The notes beneath the pieces were generated by a model. That model did no database searches and had not been told where the DNA came from. It worked only from the letters and a program-made list of their open reading frames with translations. Of a stretch of DNA of 64,000 nucleotides, positions 34,085 through 52,860 are shown piece by piece (positions within the stretch are counted from its first letter, which is position 1; each line of letters begins with the position of its first letter). The translations under genes were made by a program, and so were the position numbers. This stretch comes from Echeneis naucrates (Eukaryota > Chordata > Actinopteri > Carangiformes > Echeneidae). The stretch spans positions 4,272,501 through 4,336,500 of the forward strand of contig NC_042529.1 in assembly GCF_900963305.1 (NCBI RefSeq). The letters run 5' to 3'.

Positions 34085-37000
34085 ATGGCCAGTGGGGATG
34101 ATGATGACCCCATTATAGAAGAGGTGTGTACTCTGAATTTAAAGAATTAAGGCTGCGGATATTTTAATTCACACTTAAATTCTGGTGTAACTGATTGTGA
34201 ACACAGGCACTGTATTCTATCTGGAAATACTCCTAGCATGAATAATCAATCTAAGTGTAAAAATAGCTTCGGAGCTGAAAGCTTATTAAATGTAAACTAA
34301 TGATAAGAAAACACTACATTTAACTTTAAGCTTTTATTTAAGTATTTTTTTTTATGAGATGAAGCTCTTTTTTTTTTTTTCACCAGAGGGGTATGACTAC
34401 AGAAGAATATGTGCAAATCTAGGGCACACAACAAATCGGTCACCATCAGGCACATCTCTTAAAAAGTCTGCAGAGCCTAAAGTTTTGTTTCACCAGTTCC
34501 TGATAGTTTGTGTATTCAGAGAATGACTTGATCAATATTTTTCGTTTCTTTTAGATTGATGTGTACCTTGCCAAAAGCCTTGCAGATAAGCTGTATCTTT
34601 TCCAGGTAAGGTTTTTCTTATATGCACTACTGATGAGTTCAACTCCCTTTGTGGCTAGATTCCTGAAATTCTATTGTTTTAATGTATGCTGTGAGTGAAA
34701 GATGATGTGCCAAGTGACCAACTTAATGGCCCTCTGTGTCTTTCTGATGCAGTACCCTGTCCGACCGGCCACCATGACCTATGATGATGTCAACCATTTA
34801 ACAGCTAGGATCAAACCCAAGCAGCAAAGGGTATAGAAAGCTCTTTTCTTAACGTACAGTCCATCACCTAAGAAAACCAAAATATTCAAGTGTTTGTAAT
34901 CTTTTTTTTGTATTTTTATTTGCACACAGGTGGAGTTGGAAATGGCTATGAACACAATGAGTCCAAACTACTGTCGCAGTAAGGGAGAGCAAATAGCTCT
35001 GAATGTGGATGGGACAACTTTTGATGAAACCAGCACCTATTCAGTGTATGTATTCTATAATACCTCTACCATTTCAATGCGTTGTTGTCTGTCTGCTATT
35101 GTGACTATGTAGGAAGAGTACAACATATATGCTTATGGTAGAGATTTAGATAAAGATCAGTACCACTCTCATATCTGATTGTTGAATATGAAGCTTCTGC
35201 TAACTGTCGTCTGTATATTCAGTGAATTGACAGCATGATATCAATCTTGTTATGTAATCCTTTTAGCAGACAGCTCATGTGAAATTTTCTTTAGAGATGG
35301 AACTGAAGGATTGATCACTTTGCTTTCTACCTAAAGGAAAATGATGGACAAGCAGACCTTCTCCTCCATCCAAGCCACCACCAACACCTCCAGATATGCT
35401 GCTGCTGTGTTTCGCAAAGGTCTGAGCCAGCACGCTGTGTTTCTGTAATCCACTGCACCACCATGCTTGTGTTTTAATTAGCCTGACTTTGCTGTTGCTT
35501 CTGGTAAACGCACAAAGGTCACTTACATGTTCACAGAGTCCATGCGAATCCTTATCAGTCTCACTTCTCTTATCATTTGTTGCCAAGTTACGACAAATAT
35601 GTATGTTAATGTTCAAGATGACAGTCTGTATGGCACACTAACCTAAGCCCAAATCTGAGTAGTGCTGTATTATCACTCATCAAAACCAGCATTTGGTTTC
35701 TGACGGATGTATCATTTATGTCAACAGGTGAACTTCACATCACACCTCTGACAGGAATCCTCCAGCTGAGACCCAGCTTCTCTTATCTGGACAAGGCGGA
35801 CAACAAGACCAGAGAGAGGGAAGCAGCTAATGAAGGTGTGTATTTATGGTTTTCAATGAGCAGGATTGTTTTTTTTTTTTGTTTTTGTTTTTTTTTTTAC
35901 TGCAGCACATTATTTTTTATCAACTTTCTATTCTTTATTTGTTCTTTCAATAACAGAAAAGTATTTTGTAATAAGAATAAATCCGATCCATTTATTACAC
36001 ATGGAGCAGCTGAGTATGACACTTTCATCAGTGTTTAAAAGTAGCTTAAAGCCTTGTATTATCTGACCTATTTGAATATGACTGTTAGATAACTGTAGTT
36101 TTCTGTCTGTAGGGGGAGACTCTTCTCAAGATGAAGCCGAGGAAGAAGCCAAGGCCATCACAGTGAGTACTTTCACATGCACAGACATTTAAAAATAGAA
36201 ACACCCAGACTTCACATGTCCTTGAAAACACAGAACTTATGAATTCTTTCTTGTGTTCCACTCTAGGTGAGGTTTGCTCGTCCTGAGTCTGAGCAGGCCC
36301 GGCAAAGGAGGATCCAGTCATATGAGTTCCTCCAGAAGAAGCAGGCAGAAGAGCCCTGGATTCACCTCCACTATCACAGTATCAAGGTTGAGTGCGCATA
36401 TTCATTAGGAACCGCATTAACTTACTTTTTCAATTTCTTTCTACTAGACTTATACTGGTAATATCTTACTCTTTAGTGTGCTGGATTGTATTGTAGCTGT
36501 CCCTCACTGCGAGAAGATCTTGCCATCAAGTGTTTGTGTCATTGTTTTTAATTCAGGACAGCCGATCAGAGCATGAAAAGCAGTACCTGTTCTGTCAGTC
36601 TGTGGATACTTCAGAGAATTCTCAGCTGGTCAAAACTCCGAAGTGAGTGTCATTATTCTTATTGCTTTCCCTTGGAGTGGGAGTATTTTAGCTTCAGCCA
36701 TCTTCAGATTTTTCGCTTATGGAAACGCCTTTGTGGTATTTCCTATTTACCTGTTTGTTTTATATATTTAAATTATGATGTCAGCTGTGAATGTCCAAAT
36801 TGTTGTGTGTGTCACTTCCATGTTAGTTGATATTGATGCACTTAAAAAAATTAAACATCTTATCAGATTCTGAACTGGTTCAGCATGTCCTTTTTTATTA
36901 TGTTGCACTTTCTGACTTATTTCTTGTCTTGTTCCTCAGAGAATACTTGGCAATGCTGATGCCTCCTCTTGCAGAGGAAAAAGTGTAAGTTTTCCTCAAA

Positions 37001-40000
37001 CTTCTTTGAAAAGATCCTAGAAGCTCCTGAAGAGAGTCAGTACCATAATCTACTTTGTCTTTTTCAAACTGTTGTTAGTGTGAAGCCGGTAGGACCTAGT
37101 AATGTGCTGTCCATGGCTCAACTCCGTACTCTGCCGCTAGGAGAGCAAGTCAAGACCCTGATGAAGAACGGTAGGTTAACGTCCAAAACAATCTCCTAAG
37201 GAAACTTTCAGGGTAACAGAATGATGAAATGGACCAAAACGTGACATTGCTTCAAAGTGGATTCATGTTTCCCATGAATTCTTTATTTCTTTAAGCCAGA
37301 CAGCGATTTAGACTCAGATTATATGAGGTGGTATTTAAATAACACACCTGTCTCCTTTTAATATTCACTCTCTTTTTGTTTTCCTGCCTTATCTTGGACT
37401 CATCATGTTACAGTAAAGAATTTAGCCATATGATGGGACACTCTTCCTTTTCTCTCCTTTCCCTTCCACTCTGCAGTCAAGGTAATGCCGTTCGCTAACC
37501 TGATGGGTCTCCTTGCCTCTGGCACAGACTCCACCGCTGTATTGCGCTGCATCCAGCAGGTGGCACTGTTGGTTCAGGGCAACTGGGTTGTTAAGAGGTG
37601 AGTGTAAGGGGAATCCACACTTGTGTTTTTGAATTAAATAGTAAATATACAAGCAGTTTCACCACAGACTGATTTAGTTTTGGGACTAATGTCACATTTT
37701 TTAGATTTATAATTTAAAATGAGGGTTTAAAGTTACTCAGAATATTTCAGAAGAAGATGGCGTGGCCTACAGAGTCAGAGTTGGGAATGTATTATCTTAC
37801 ATATTAAGCACTGGCCTGCAGCTGAGTAATGGTTCTGTGTGTCTCTATTTCTCAGTGATGTTCTATATCCTAAAAACACCTGCAGTCCTCACAGCGGTGT
37901 CCCTGCTGAAGTGCTCTGTCGTGGCAGGGACTTTGTGGTGAGTTAGGGCACTACTCAGAATGAAACCACCTACAGGTTTAGACCAGACAGTTTGTTAATC
38001 TGTTTTTGACTGTGCTGTCTTTCTTCTTTAGATGTGGAGGTTCACCCTGGAGCGCTCTGTGATGAGAAAGGAGATCACATCCATCATCAAAGTAAGGCTC
38101 GACGTAACTCAGATACCAAGCTCACCTAACATAGCACACACATTCTTAATACATCTTATTTGCATTTCACTTTGTTCAGAATGATAATATGGAAAACTGG
38201 AAGTGTCAGAATAAAAATGATTGCGAAAGGCACACAGCTTCAGTGTATGTGCAGCTTTCAGGGCTCATTTCATGTTAAGTTATTCCCATGGAGTGAGACA
38301 TACATTAACTCCACTGCTTGCATGGATATTGTGTAGAGAAGTGTTTCCCTTTGGTAAGATCACTGTTTCATAGGCTGGATTGACCATTTTCATATGAATA
38401 TGCAAATAATCCTTGTTCAAGAGTATTTCCTCATTTGACTATTATATGAAGAAGTAGGAACAAAATAAAGTTGGTTGGTTCAAACACCTTTGAACACTTG
38501 CCTTAGCTTCTTACTGACATCCTGAGACAGCATTTATTTCAGTTAATTCAGATAAACCGGACTAACAAGTCCTTCCTTCTGTTTCTGTCAGCTTCCCCCA
38601 GAGGATGTGAAGGAGTTCCTGGAGCATGTGGCAACACCTCGAATCAACCGGGGCTGGGAGTTCCTGTTGCCTACTGATCTAGACTTCATTAAGAAGCATT
38701 CAGATGTTGCCCATAGGCAACACATGCTGTGGCTCGGCATCCAGAGCAAGTGGGTTACACTCTGGGAAACAGAGGGGTGATGGGTTTTTAACTGCAGCTA
38801 TCTCAGCAGTGCAATGTTGTCATGAATATGCTGTTCAATGTTGTAGGATAGTTGAGGATTTGTCAGGTCTTATGTATGGCGTCTCTTATTTTTAAAGGTT
38901 GGAAAAGGTCTTTAATTTCTCTAAAGAAGACTTCATGCCAAAGAATTCCCCTCAGCCTGGTGTGTACCAACATTTATTTCTAACTGCCAAATTTTGATGA
39001 TAATGTATTAAATGGTATCAGGGATGAATGTTAGCTGAGTTGATGTCTGGTTTGCAGAACCTGTCCATATCAGCGGAGAGCAACGTCTGAAGATGGCTCA
39101 GGAGCGAGCGCAAGAAAACAAGTTGTCCCTACAGAAGGACCTGGATGCTAAAAGGCCAGGTAGCACCATCCACATCAAACAGGAACCCACCAGTGACAAG
39201 GAAGACGAGCCGATGGACACATCGTGCCACCCGTCCTCGTCCTACATCCCTAATGGCACTGTAAATGGGTACCCCAGTGTCACCTCCTCCAGTTTCGATC
39301 ACACTAATGGTAACTCGTCGTCCCAGGAGCTGCAGGACTTTGTGATAAAGACTTTCAGGAAGCATTTTGTACTGACGTTGAATGAGCTAAAGAGGCTGAT
39401 GAACCTCCACCTGGCTTCCATGCCAGTGGGACAGAGCATCTTCCACTCCATATCGGACCACATGCTACAGGATGCCATACTGCTCTGTCACTGCAAACAG
39501 ATAATGGTGCCTGTGAGTATTTAGGCAGGACTTCATCTTTTTTTGGTCACAATGAAGGATTAAATCCACATTATTCACACTGGGCTGGTTTCCTTTCCTC
39601 CAGCCAGACAGTTCAGTGAAACTCCTCTCACCGTTCGGGGTTTGTTGAGGTCAGCAGTAGGCTGATAAAACACTGTAAGGTGCTGCATTGTTGCGGATGG
39701 GTTGCATAAGGTGTTGCTAATGAGATGAATACATAGAGACCTGGAAATCTAGTTAAAGATTTTATCAGACATCTCATCTCTGCACACCGTTTCGTTTTGA
39801 GGCAGGACATTACGTCTTGGGAAAGTTTTCACAGCAGCCACAACTCCCTCTATCTTTCACAGTAAACAATGGATTTAACACAATTTGCTTAATCATCTGT
39901 TTGGAAGGTTTGTGCACATAAATCATTGTTCCTGTTAATTTTCCAGTGTAAACCAGGTGGCTCATTCTCATGAAATTCTAGATAAAGAGATTCTAATGTA

Positions 40001-41859
40001 GGACAGAAAGGTAACGGCTTGTACTGCTCACTGCTCCTACAACTCAACAGGAAGAGGCGAGACACATTCAGAGGTACAGTGACCACATCCACTGTTCAGT
40101 ACCTGCTGAAATGCGGAGCAACACAACTTAGCTGTTGAAGTTTCAGAGCAATGACTCGCATACCATTTTCAAACAGTAGTTAGATTTTATCTTTGCTCAG
40201 ATTGACTCAGATGATACAGTGAAATGGTTCCCCATCTCACCTGCACATTCGAAAGTAGAGATCAGTCGCCTTTGTCTTGGATTAGCAGCTGCTACAGCTC
40301 TGGTCGGGGGTTTCAGTGATGGCAGCTCAGATGTTGCTATCAGTTTTCTCGTACAGAATAACAACATTAACGACATTAACACTCGTTTTACTTCAGCTTT
40401 GTTGCTCGTGAAAGAGCAGGTGCACTGAAGCAATACAGAAACAGTTCTCAGGTTCCAATCAAATTCCAGCAGTCACCTGATATTTGTGTGTATTTTGGCT
40501 GCTTTGTCTTCATATTGTCAGATGCTGTCTTATACTTTAACGGCTGTGCTTTCCCCCCCCCCCCCCCCCCCCTCCTTTTCTCGGTGCAGTGTTTACTCGC
40601 AGGGCGTGGTGTGTAGTGGCGCGGTTGGTATGACATCCGCCAGGTCTCCCGCCAGGACCAGCCCTATCCTGACTTAGGTCTTATCCTATTAGTATTCTTG
40701 ACATGAGAGGATTTGAACTGCCGTGAGGGAGGGAAAGGCCGGCTGCCATCTTTATTATGCAACCACTTATTGGCCTGAAAGCAAAGCTGATTACTGATGA
40801 ATTTAGGGTTAATCTGGGAAGCCTTTTGTAAACACAGGCAGGTCTGGAATCTGACTTGATGTCTATACTCGCTGTAAACGGCATTGTCAAGATGTCTAAC
40901 TGTTCATAGGTCAGTTTAAGGAGATGGATTGTGTCTGGAGGGTTAATCCCCATTTCTGATCCTCAGCGCTGATCCTTCAGGTGGTTGGCCTGCTCTTCTT
41001 AGGACTAACAAATTTAGGAACAGTTTCGATACTTGGCTATAATTTGAGGATAACTTTAAAAATGGTATTTGTATGGTTGAATCATGCTTTTGATGAACAT
41101 TCATGCTTTATTATAAATTTCTGCCATTCTAAACAACTCTGATCTGACTAGGAGGAGGTCAGCTGCTTTTCTAACTTTTCTCTCTCCTTCTAACTGCAGT
41201 TTCCTGCTCAGAGCACAGCAGCCCCTGATGAGCAGAAGGTGTTTGGTTTGTGGGAGACTGGAGAGGATTTTGACAAGGTAAACACTCCGACAGCAACATC
41301 CTTCCTCTCTCTCTTAGACCTGCAGCTGAAACACACCGCAAACCATGTTACCGAGTTTCACATGAATTTCACACACCACACACATTGTGTCATGCAATGT
41401 AACATTGAAAACAATTAGTACGACAGGTCTGTTAGCCAGCCAGAGGAAATCTTTCCTTTTATTTACATTCACACTCTGACTCTCACTTGCAACATTTTCC
41501 AATTCATGACCCACAAAGTCTTACACATCCAACGTCATAACAATACAAAGGCCAAATGAATTTGTAATAAAATGTTGTTTCCTCCTGCAGCAGCGTCGGT
41601 TGCTGTATGACGTGTTCACGAAGAACTACCGGGTCAGGAGGCAGGTGATACAAACCCGACTGGCACAGGAGTTGGGAGACGTCTCTAAAGCAGATGTTGA
41701 CCGGCTTCTCAAGGTGAGCTTGGTGTTGAGACTTAATGTGCGCCTTTTTAAAGATGCTTTTGTATTTGCTCTCCACTGATGTGTGGTGTTCTCCTGTTGA
41801 AGGAGTGCTGCAGCAGCCACGGAGGGATGTGGTACCTGAAGGGAACAATACAGTCCTGA
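34085..41859 (+). CDS. polr3e: RNA polymerase III subunit RPC5 (POLR3E, Sin)
   Basis: Nuclear Pol III subunit; RPC5 pairs with RPC4 in the subcomplex used for initiation and termination. Twenty coding exons: 34085-34123, 34555-34605, 34753-34830, 34930-35045, 35337-35419, 35728-35835, 36113-36162, 36267-36386, 36557-36642, 36940-36984, 37079-37170, 37477-37597, 37856-37937, 38032-38091, 38592-38749, 38898-38959, 39058-39512, 41200-41277, 41591-41713, 41803-41859. They sum to 2064 nt, 687 aa; human POLR3E has 708. Alignment by eye to the human protein is continuous: IDVYLAKSLADKLYLFQYPVRP near the start (seen here in two exons), NYCRSKGEQIALNVDG, LQLRPSFSYLDKAD, RPESEQARQRR, SNVLSMAQLRTLPL, QGNWVVK, and the C-terminal GGMWYLKGT. 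A SUMO-type IKQE motif occurs at 490-493. The long exon 39058-39512 encodes the variable acidic linker before the C-terminal winged-helix region. The polr3e-cdr2 tail-to-tail pair matches human 16p. Confidence 0.96.
39513..41199 (+). other. Large intron of polr3e
   Basis: About 1.7 kb between the linker exon and the last three exons. It contains a C run at 40553-40572 but no recognisable gene. In mammals a Pol III-transcribed MIR element sits in a POLR3E intron; I see no tRNA-like A/B-box pair here. Confidence 0.6.
40553..40572. repeat. Poly-C tract
   Basis: Twenty C in a row, inside a polr3e intron. Confidence 0.95.
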
Positions 41860-42850
41860 CCCCAATATCCTGCCTTTGCGGTCACCGTCAGCCAATCCAT
41901 TCCCTTCCCAGGTGTCCAGAGGGAGGGCTGTCAGAGAAATGAGAGCCAATCACAGCTTGCCCAGCTCAAAGGGCAGATGACTGGAGGACATAGAGGTCAG
42001 CCGTCTACTCTGCTCAGAACAAAAAGCTTTTCTCGTTTCAACTGAAGCATCTCTGATGTTCATGAGAACAGCCTGATGCGGCGCGGAGGACAGAAACTCC
42101 TCACATACTCACACAGACCGTTGGAGAATCTGAGGTGGGAAATATAAATATTTTTTTAAAAAATGAAGAAACTGAAGTATACACGTATGGTTTACTGGTA
42201 GACTTTTTGGATTTTTGACTTCATGTCAGATTATTTTTCAATTAAACTTTTACCAGATCAGGGTGGTGTTTGCTATGGGGAGGCTCGAATTGTGTTTTCC
42301 TTGTAAGTGAATTCAGCTTTGCCAGATGAAATGAAAGCATGATTTACTGTATTATCAAAGCAAACATTGTTTAAGTCCTTGTGGTTAGGAAACCTTAAAC
42401 CTGTTTGTTTTTTCCTGTCCCTTAAACATCTTGTTGGATCTGATTTGGTTAAGGAACAGAGTATTTATTCCACCTCCAAACCCCAATGGTAAGGTGTGAG
42501 CTTTAGGATGGACAATGAAAAGTGCTTGATTTTTAAAAAAATAAGACACTTGGGGAAGCATTGCCAAACTCAAGAGTCAAGAAAGCTGAAACTGAAGGGA
42601 AAAAAGATGCTAAAATCCCACCCTATTGTTCTCATGTTAAACTGAAATCACGTCTTTGGCAATCATAGACCTGAAAGCTGCTACATCAAATGTGGCTTTT
42701 CCCACATTTCTGTATTATTGAGTCAAATATTACATTTCTGAGAGTGACTTAAATGGCTGAGGTTTTGTGTTTCTTGGTTGAATGTTAGAAAAGATTTTTG
42801 TTTGTGAGAGGAGTGATTTTTTGACAAGTGCAAATAAAGATGCAAACTTG
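41860..42850 (+). other. 3' UTR of polr3e
   Basis: Non-coding DNA after the stop codon, with a good AATAAA at 42833-42838 about 1 kb downstream. Confidence 0.6.
42833..42838 (+). terminator. Candidate polyadenylation signal of polr3e
   Basis: AATAAA in a GTGCAAATAAAGATG context, with T/G-rich sequence shortly after. Confidence 0.55.
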
Positions 42851-44174
42851 GAATGAAGTTTTGTCATTAATCTGTCAGGATTCAAGGCAGCGTATAAAGA
42901 AAGTGGACCCTGTGTTGACACTGGACTTTTTGGTTAGTGCCGCTGTCGAAACACCCAATCGTTCCTATGGTGCATTTAGGAAAAAAAAAAAATGCTGCTG
43001 CTGTCTCAACTTGCTTCATGTTTTATTGCTCGGAGCAAAAACATTAACTATGAGAATCAGTCATGAAACAGGTAAAAACACATCGTACATACTCACTGCA
43101 GATTATTATTCAGGTCTACAATATGATTCAAACAGTAGCACATCACACTTGCATCAACTACACAAGACAGGAAAAATAAAGTGGCAGAAGAGCATCAAAA
43201 ATGCCTGTGCAATTCTAAAGTGCATCTCAAGGTGATTTAACAGGACGTCTACGAACGTGCACAATCTTTAAGCATAAACAAGGACACAGGAACATCAGGC
43301 AGCAAATCATGTCTTCCTGAGGCTGCTGTGTCAGGAGGCATTACATCAAGTTATTTTGGTACACCCGAACTTCACTTTAACATAACATTCACTCACAATC
43401 TAAGCTAACATACAATTATCAAGTATTATCTTTGAGAAATACATGTTACAATTACAAAAAATCCAAATATATTTGAGCACCTTGGATCAACAACTTTTAC
43501 TCGAACTCTAACCCTTTTCCACTGGCTGCTCTCATAGGCGCAGGAGAAACTATCAGAGGAAGCTACTATAGTATAGTATAGTATACTATACTATAGTTGC
43601 AAAGGAGAAAAATAAATGGAAATTTTTCACATTAGATCAGAGATAAGTAAACGAAGAGCAGATAGAACAATAGCACTTTATCTTATCAATCCTTATCATG
43701 TTTAAAGGTCCAATAACTTAGAAAATTGACATAATTGATGCCTTCTTTTTTTTTTTTTAAATAGGAAATTGGATGACCGATAAAATAAAGTGCTACGGAT
43801 ACAGCTTATGGAAAAAAAAAGAGAATTCCCCAGAACTGTGCAGAGTGAGGTAGAGTGACTGGACAGTAGACGGCAGCGTCAGGCACCGGTGTTTCTGTGC
43901 AAAATGAGCCACACCTGCTGAGACGGGAGCTGGTGGTGTTTGGCCTTCGTGTTTCTACATCACTCCCATGTCCTTACCCCTTCCGCTGGCCATTTCTGGG
44001 CAAATAGCACTCAATAAGTTTAGACGTAGCTCCATCACATTCTGCTGTAAAAGTCTTTCCAAAGAATCGTTCTTTAACTGGAAGATGGTGATTATTTTAT
44101 TGCAGAAGTTCTTTTTTTTTTTTTTTCTTTCTTTCTGGTGATAACTAATGCAGAACAGGCAGCACATCACCAGC
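42851..44174. other. Gap between the convergent polr3e and cdr2 genes
   Basis: No gene seen. It probably includes the 3' UTR of cdr2 (minus-strand AATAAA candidates at 44096-44101 and 43022-43027) and holds a TATAG-type palindrome at 43572-43595. Confidence 0.55.
43572..43595. repeat. Perfect 24-bp palindrome of TATAG units
   Basis: TATAG repeats read into their own reverse complement with no spacer; the symmetry centre is between 43583 and 43584. It looks like a pentanucleotide repeat that has flipped orientation. Confidence 0.9.
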
Positions 44175-49154
<4,980 letters not shown>

Positions 49155-49178
49155 GTTCGATTTAAGGTTCAGTGCTCC

Positions 49179-49345
49179 TCTGGGACATGACAAAGACGCG
49201 GTCCAGTGGCGGTCCAGTGGCGGTTCTGTCCGGGTCCTCTCCCTCCTGCAGCCGGCACCGATGTGCGCTCACCGCCGGACGGACAGACGGATCTGAGCTT
49301 TGAGCCTGCGCCGCCTCTGCAACGCGTTTCCGGCTCTCCGCTTCA
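49179..49345 (-). promoter_or_regulatory. 5' UTR and promoter area of cdr2
   Basis: CpG-richer DNA. On the minus strand a donor (GGCG followed by GTGAGC) at 49273/49272 and an acceptor (TGTCCCAG at 49180) define a likely 93-nt 5' UTR intron, so the start-codon exon would span about 49073-49179. The 5' end of the mRNA probably lies near 49340. Inferred from splice signals only. Confidence 0.5.
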
Positions 49346-52300
49346 AAATAAAAATAATAATAATAAGTGGTTGTGACTGCTGCAGTGAAAGGCTTGCAGG
49401 AGAGTGATTACAGCCTCCAGCAGGACTGTGTTAAAAGAAATCTGGAGGCTGTTTGGAGAATGAGCAGCGAGAAAAACCGCAGTAGGATCAGGAATTATTA
49501 TAGTTATTATTATTATGAGTCATGAAACTTTCCTCCCACCGTTCCGAGTCATTCATAAACATGAAAGAGATAATTCAGGTGCCAAATTAATTACATTATA
49601 TTAAAAACATAATGGCTGCACGGTCTTTTTCCATTTTGCTTCATTTCTTCATCTGTTCTATCATTCAAGTTCGAGTTCAGGTCTATCCTCAGCTTGTGCA
49701 GAAGCATTTTCTCTCCACATTTATTTTTTTTTTCTACATGATAAATGTTGTTTTGAACACAACAAACAAGCCAAGTGCTCAACATTTCTTCCAGGGAAAC
49801 ATAATTTTGCTTTTTAATTATTAGTTATTATTATTATTATTATTATTTTGAAAAGCTCACCGAGATGCTTCCGGCATTGACCTTTCTTTCTCTGAGGTTG
49901 TCCATCAGTCCACCACACCTGCTGAGGGTGAGGGTGAAGGATCTGACACCACACGGGGGCGCTGCAGCAACACAACACAACCTCAACTACATTTATATTT
50001 CATAAAAATATTGTACTTTATAACTCCATTCAACGATATGACAGTAAAGATTGAGATATTTCGTGCCTAAAAACGGATGTTGTTACCTGTTGTTGGCCAA
50101 GCAAGAAGTAGCGTGCACTGGGAGTTTTTTAAAATGAGACGCTTTTAATTTCACCAGATCAGGAAAACAAACTGGATTGAAACTGGAAGAAAGATTTTGT
50201 GAAAACAGACATTTATTCTGACACTTCATGTATCATTCAGAAACCTGACACGGGCCTAAATGGCACCTTACCTTCCTATGAAATCAATATTGTAAAGTTC
50301 AGAATTTTATTTTTTTCACTTCATTACATTTTCTACAACAAGTGCACATTTGAGCTGCCCAGAAACAAGCTTGCATGTTGATGAGAAAAAGTAAAGTAAA
50401 AATAATGTTGACAGGTCGTTTCTCTATTTCTATACAGTTATTAGGAAACTTTTGGGTTTTCTCATTTCAAAACTAGAATTTACTTAATGCAACCATCACA
50501 CTCTGAAGTGTGATGCTTTCTTAAACTGCAGGAAGTGGTTTCGTTGCTTAAACTCATGAAATGAAAAATGAAAACTGAAGCCTGACAGACTTTCTGCTCA
50601 ACAGTCTCTCCTGTAAACTGTGAAACCAGGCAAACGATCACAACGAATCCAAGTACTAAAAAAAAAAAAAAAAAAAAAATCACATTCAGTTTAAGAAGAA
50701 ATAACTAAGAGCCAGAGCAGTTATTGTTTTCCAACTGTTGGTGGCAGTGTAATCTCACAATTTCCTCTGATTTCTTCATTCAGCTCAAACAAGATGTGAA
50801 CCAAATAAAGATAACAGAAAACAGCATGGATCACAGAATGCAGAAAGAAAGCCATCTAATCGGCAGCTCGTTTTATTTTTCAACTTCATTATCAGATGCT
50901 AACAGATGAAAACATCCTCCATGGTGGATCCTGCCAGCTGATGATAAATGATCTGCTTTCCTGCATCCAGGGGACGATGATGAGCACAGCTTCGTCTTTA
51001 TATTTGGCTTTATAGTGTATTTCTCAAACAACCACCACACAATTCACTCTGGAAGTGTCTGTTCATCAAAGATACAGAGATGCTGTCTGCCCTGCACAGT
51101 TAAAAAAAAAAAAAAAATCACTCGAAGACACAGACAAGCTAAAAGAGGAAATTAGGAATACAACAAAAAATCTGTGCTGTTCATTTCCACATGGGAGACG
51201 ATGGACTGACTCACTGTTAGAGAGCGCCTCAGATGTTTCTGCCTCAGCGGAACATGCAATGAAATTTATAAATACACGTATAAAATATCAATCCAATCTT
51301 TGGTACACAGCTCTGTGTGCGGGTGTCAACTGATTTGAACTGCTAATGTTAGCATGCTAAAGAGTTGCACTAAGATGTTAAATGTACCTGGTGACCATCA
51401 GCCCTTTAACACTGATGAGGTTAGTTAGGATGCATCTCAACAGCCTCACAGAGCCTCGCTGATAGCTCAGTAGCGGAAACTAGACATCTTACTTGGACGC
51501 TTAAAAAGCCTCAAGAGAATAAAGATTAGAAAAAGTGGAACACTGGAAGTCCTCCAGTATCAGAGTATTCCCTTAGCCAACTCATCTCCACTGTTAAAGT
51601 TTTATATGTGAACTGTTTTTAACATTTGTGGTGCAGCTAATTCATCAATCGTCACCACCACCTATGAATCCAAGGCCTGATTACGAAGTGTCACTTCAGG
51701 CAGGAAGCTGAGTCACAAACAGATTGTGTGAGTAGTTGTGACTCTGGGAGCCATACTGTCACTTTCCCCGGGCCACAGCATTAGAAGCTGTAACATCACA
51801 TGCTTCTCCTTTAGCTCTCGCTGTTTCGTGTCCAACGAGCTCCCCCCTTTTTGTGCTCCACCCCAAAGTGTGCGCTCTCTCTTCCCATCTGTCCTCCATC
51901 AGCCTCCTGATTTTTGTACCTCTGTTTTGTGGCTTGTCAGCGAGATGAGAGAAAAGGCAGAGCAGGAGGCGAGGAGCTCTCTGTGGGGATTCGGCCTATC
52001 TCGGTGATAAAATAGCTGTGATCCTTTTTCTTTTTTTTTCCCCCTGCAGCATCAACACTATGTGTGTGTTTCTGCTATCCACCCTTTTACTGATGCTGTG
52101 CTGCCTTTTAATTTTTGGATTTCATGGGGTGTGGTTTGCCAGAGCGACACAAAGAGGACCCCATGCTCTGCTGTATCCCCTTAATTATTTTATCTTGCGG
52201 TCAGAAAAGGATTAGAAGTGTCATACAAATGCAAAACAAGGTTTCCAATCATGCTTTCTCTCTGTGGTGGCGAAGGAATCACCAAGTAGAACTCTAATGT

Positions 52301-52827
52301 GTTTGCAAATTAAAGGAAGTTAGATAAAGAAAGGGAGGAAATTGAGATATTAGAGGCGAGAGTGCAAGTAAACAGGATCACTACCACTGTGCTCACCAGT
52401 CCAGTGACACATTCCTCCTCATCCCTGCAGCGTTCGGGGTTAGTAATAGTGTTTCCTGCAGCCACAGTGTGGAAACAGGGACATTAATGGGCACACGCAG
52501 CCAGTAATGAGTTGTTAAAAGAGAGATTTGGAGCTTTACTGATCCGTTTCCATACCAACTGTCTTAGCTGTGGGGGCTGGATCTTCTCAATATTTGGAAG
52601 GGACACTGGGGAGGGGTGTAATGGGATTTGAAGAAGTTCTTCTGGGTACGATTTCCAACACGCACACACACACACTTGTGCTTGTTTTAAGTAAATCTTC
52701 AAAGCTCTTCCTTTGTTGCAGAAATTCATCACGACAGGCGGAGAGCTGTGAGCCTGCAGTGACTTTAATTTGTTGTGAATTTCCTGACTGGCTCTCGTCC
52801 TCTTCCACCTTTTTATTTCTTCCTCCA

Positions 52828-52860
52828 TTTTTTATTTATTTATTTATTTATTTATTTTTT
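52828..52860. repeat. (TTTA)n microsatellite
   Basis: Tetranucleotide tract in intergenic DNA. Confidence 0.92.
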
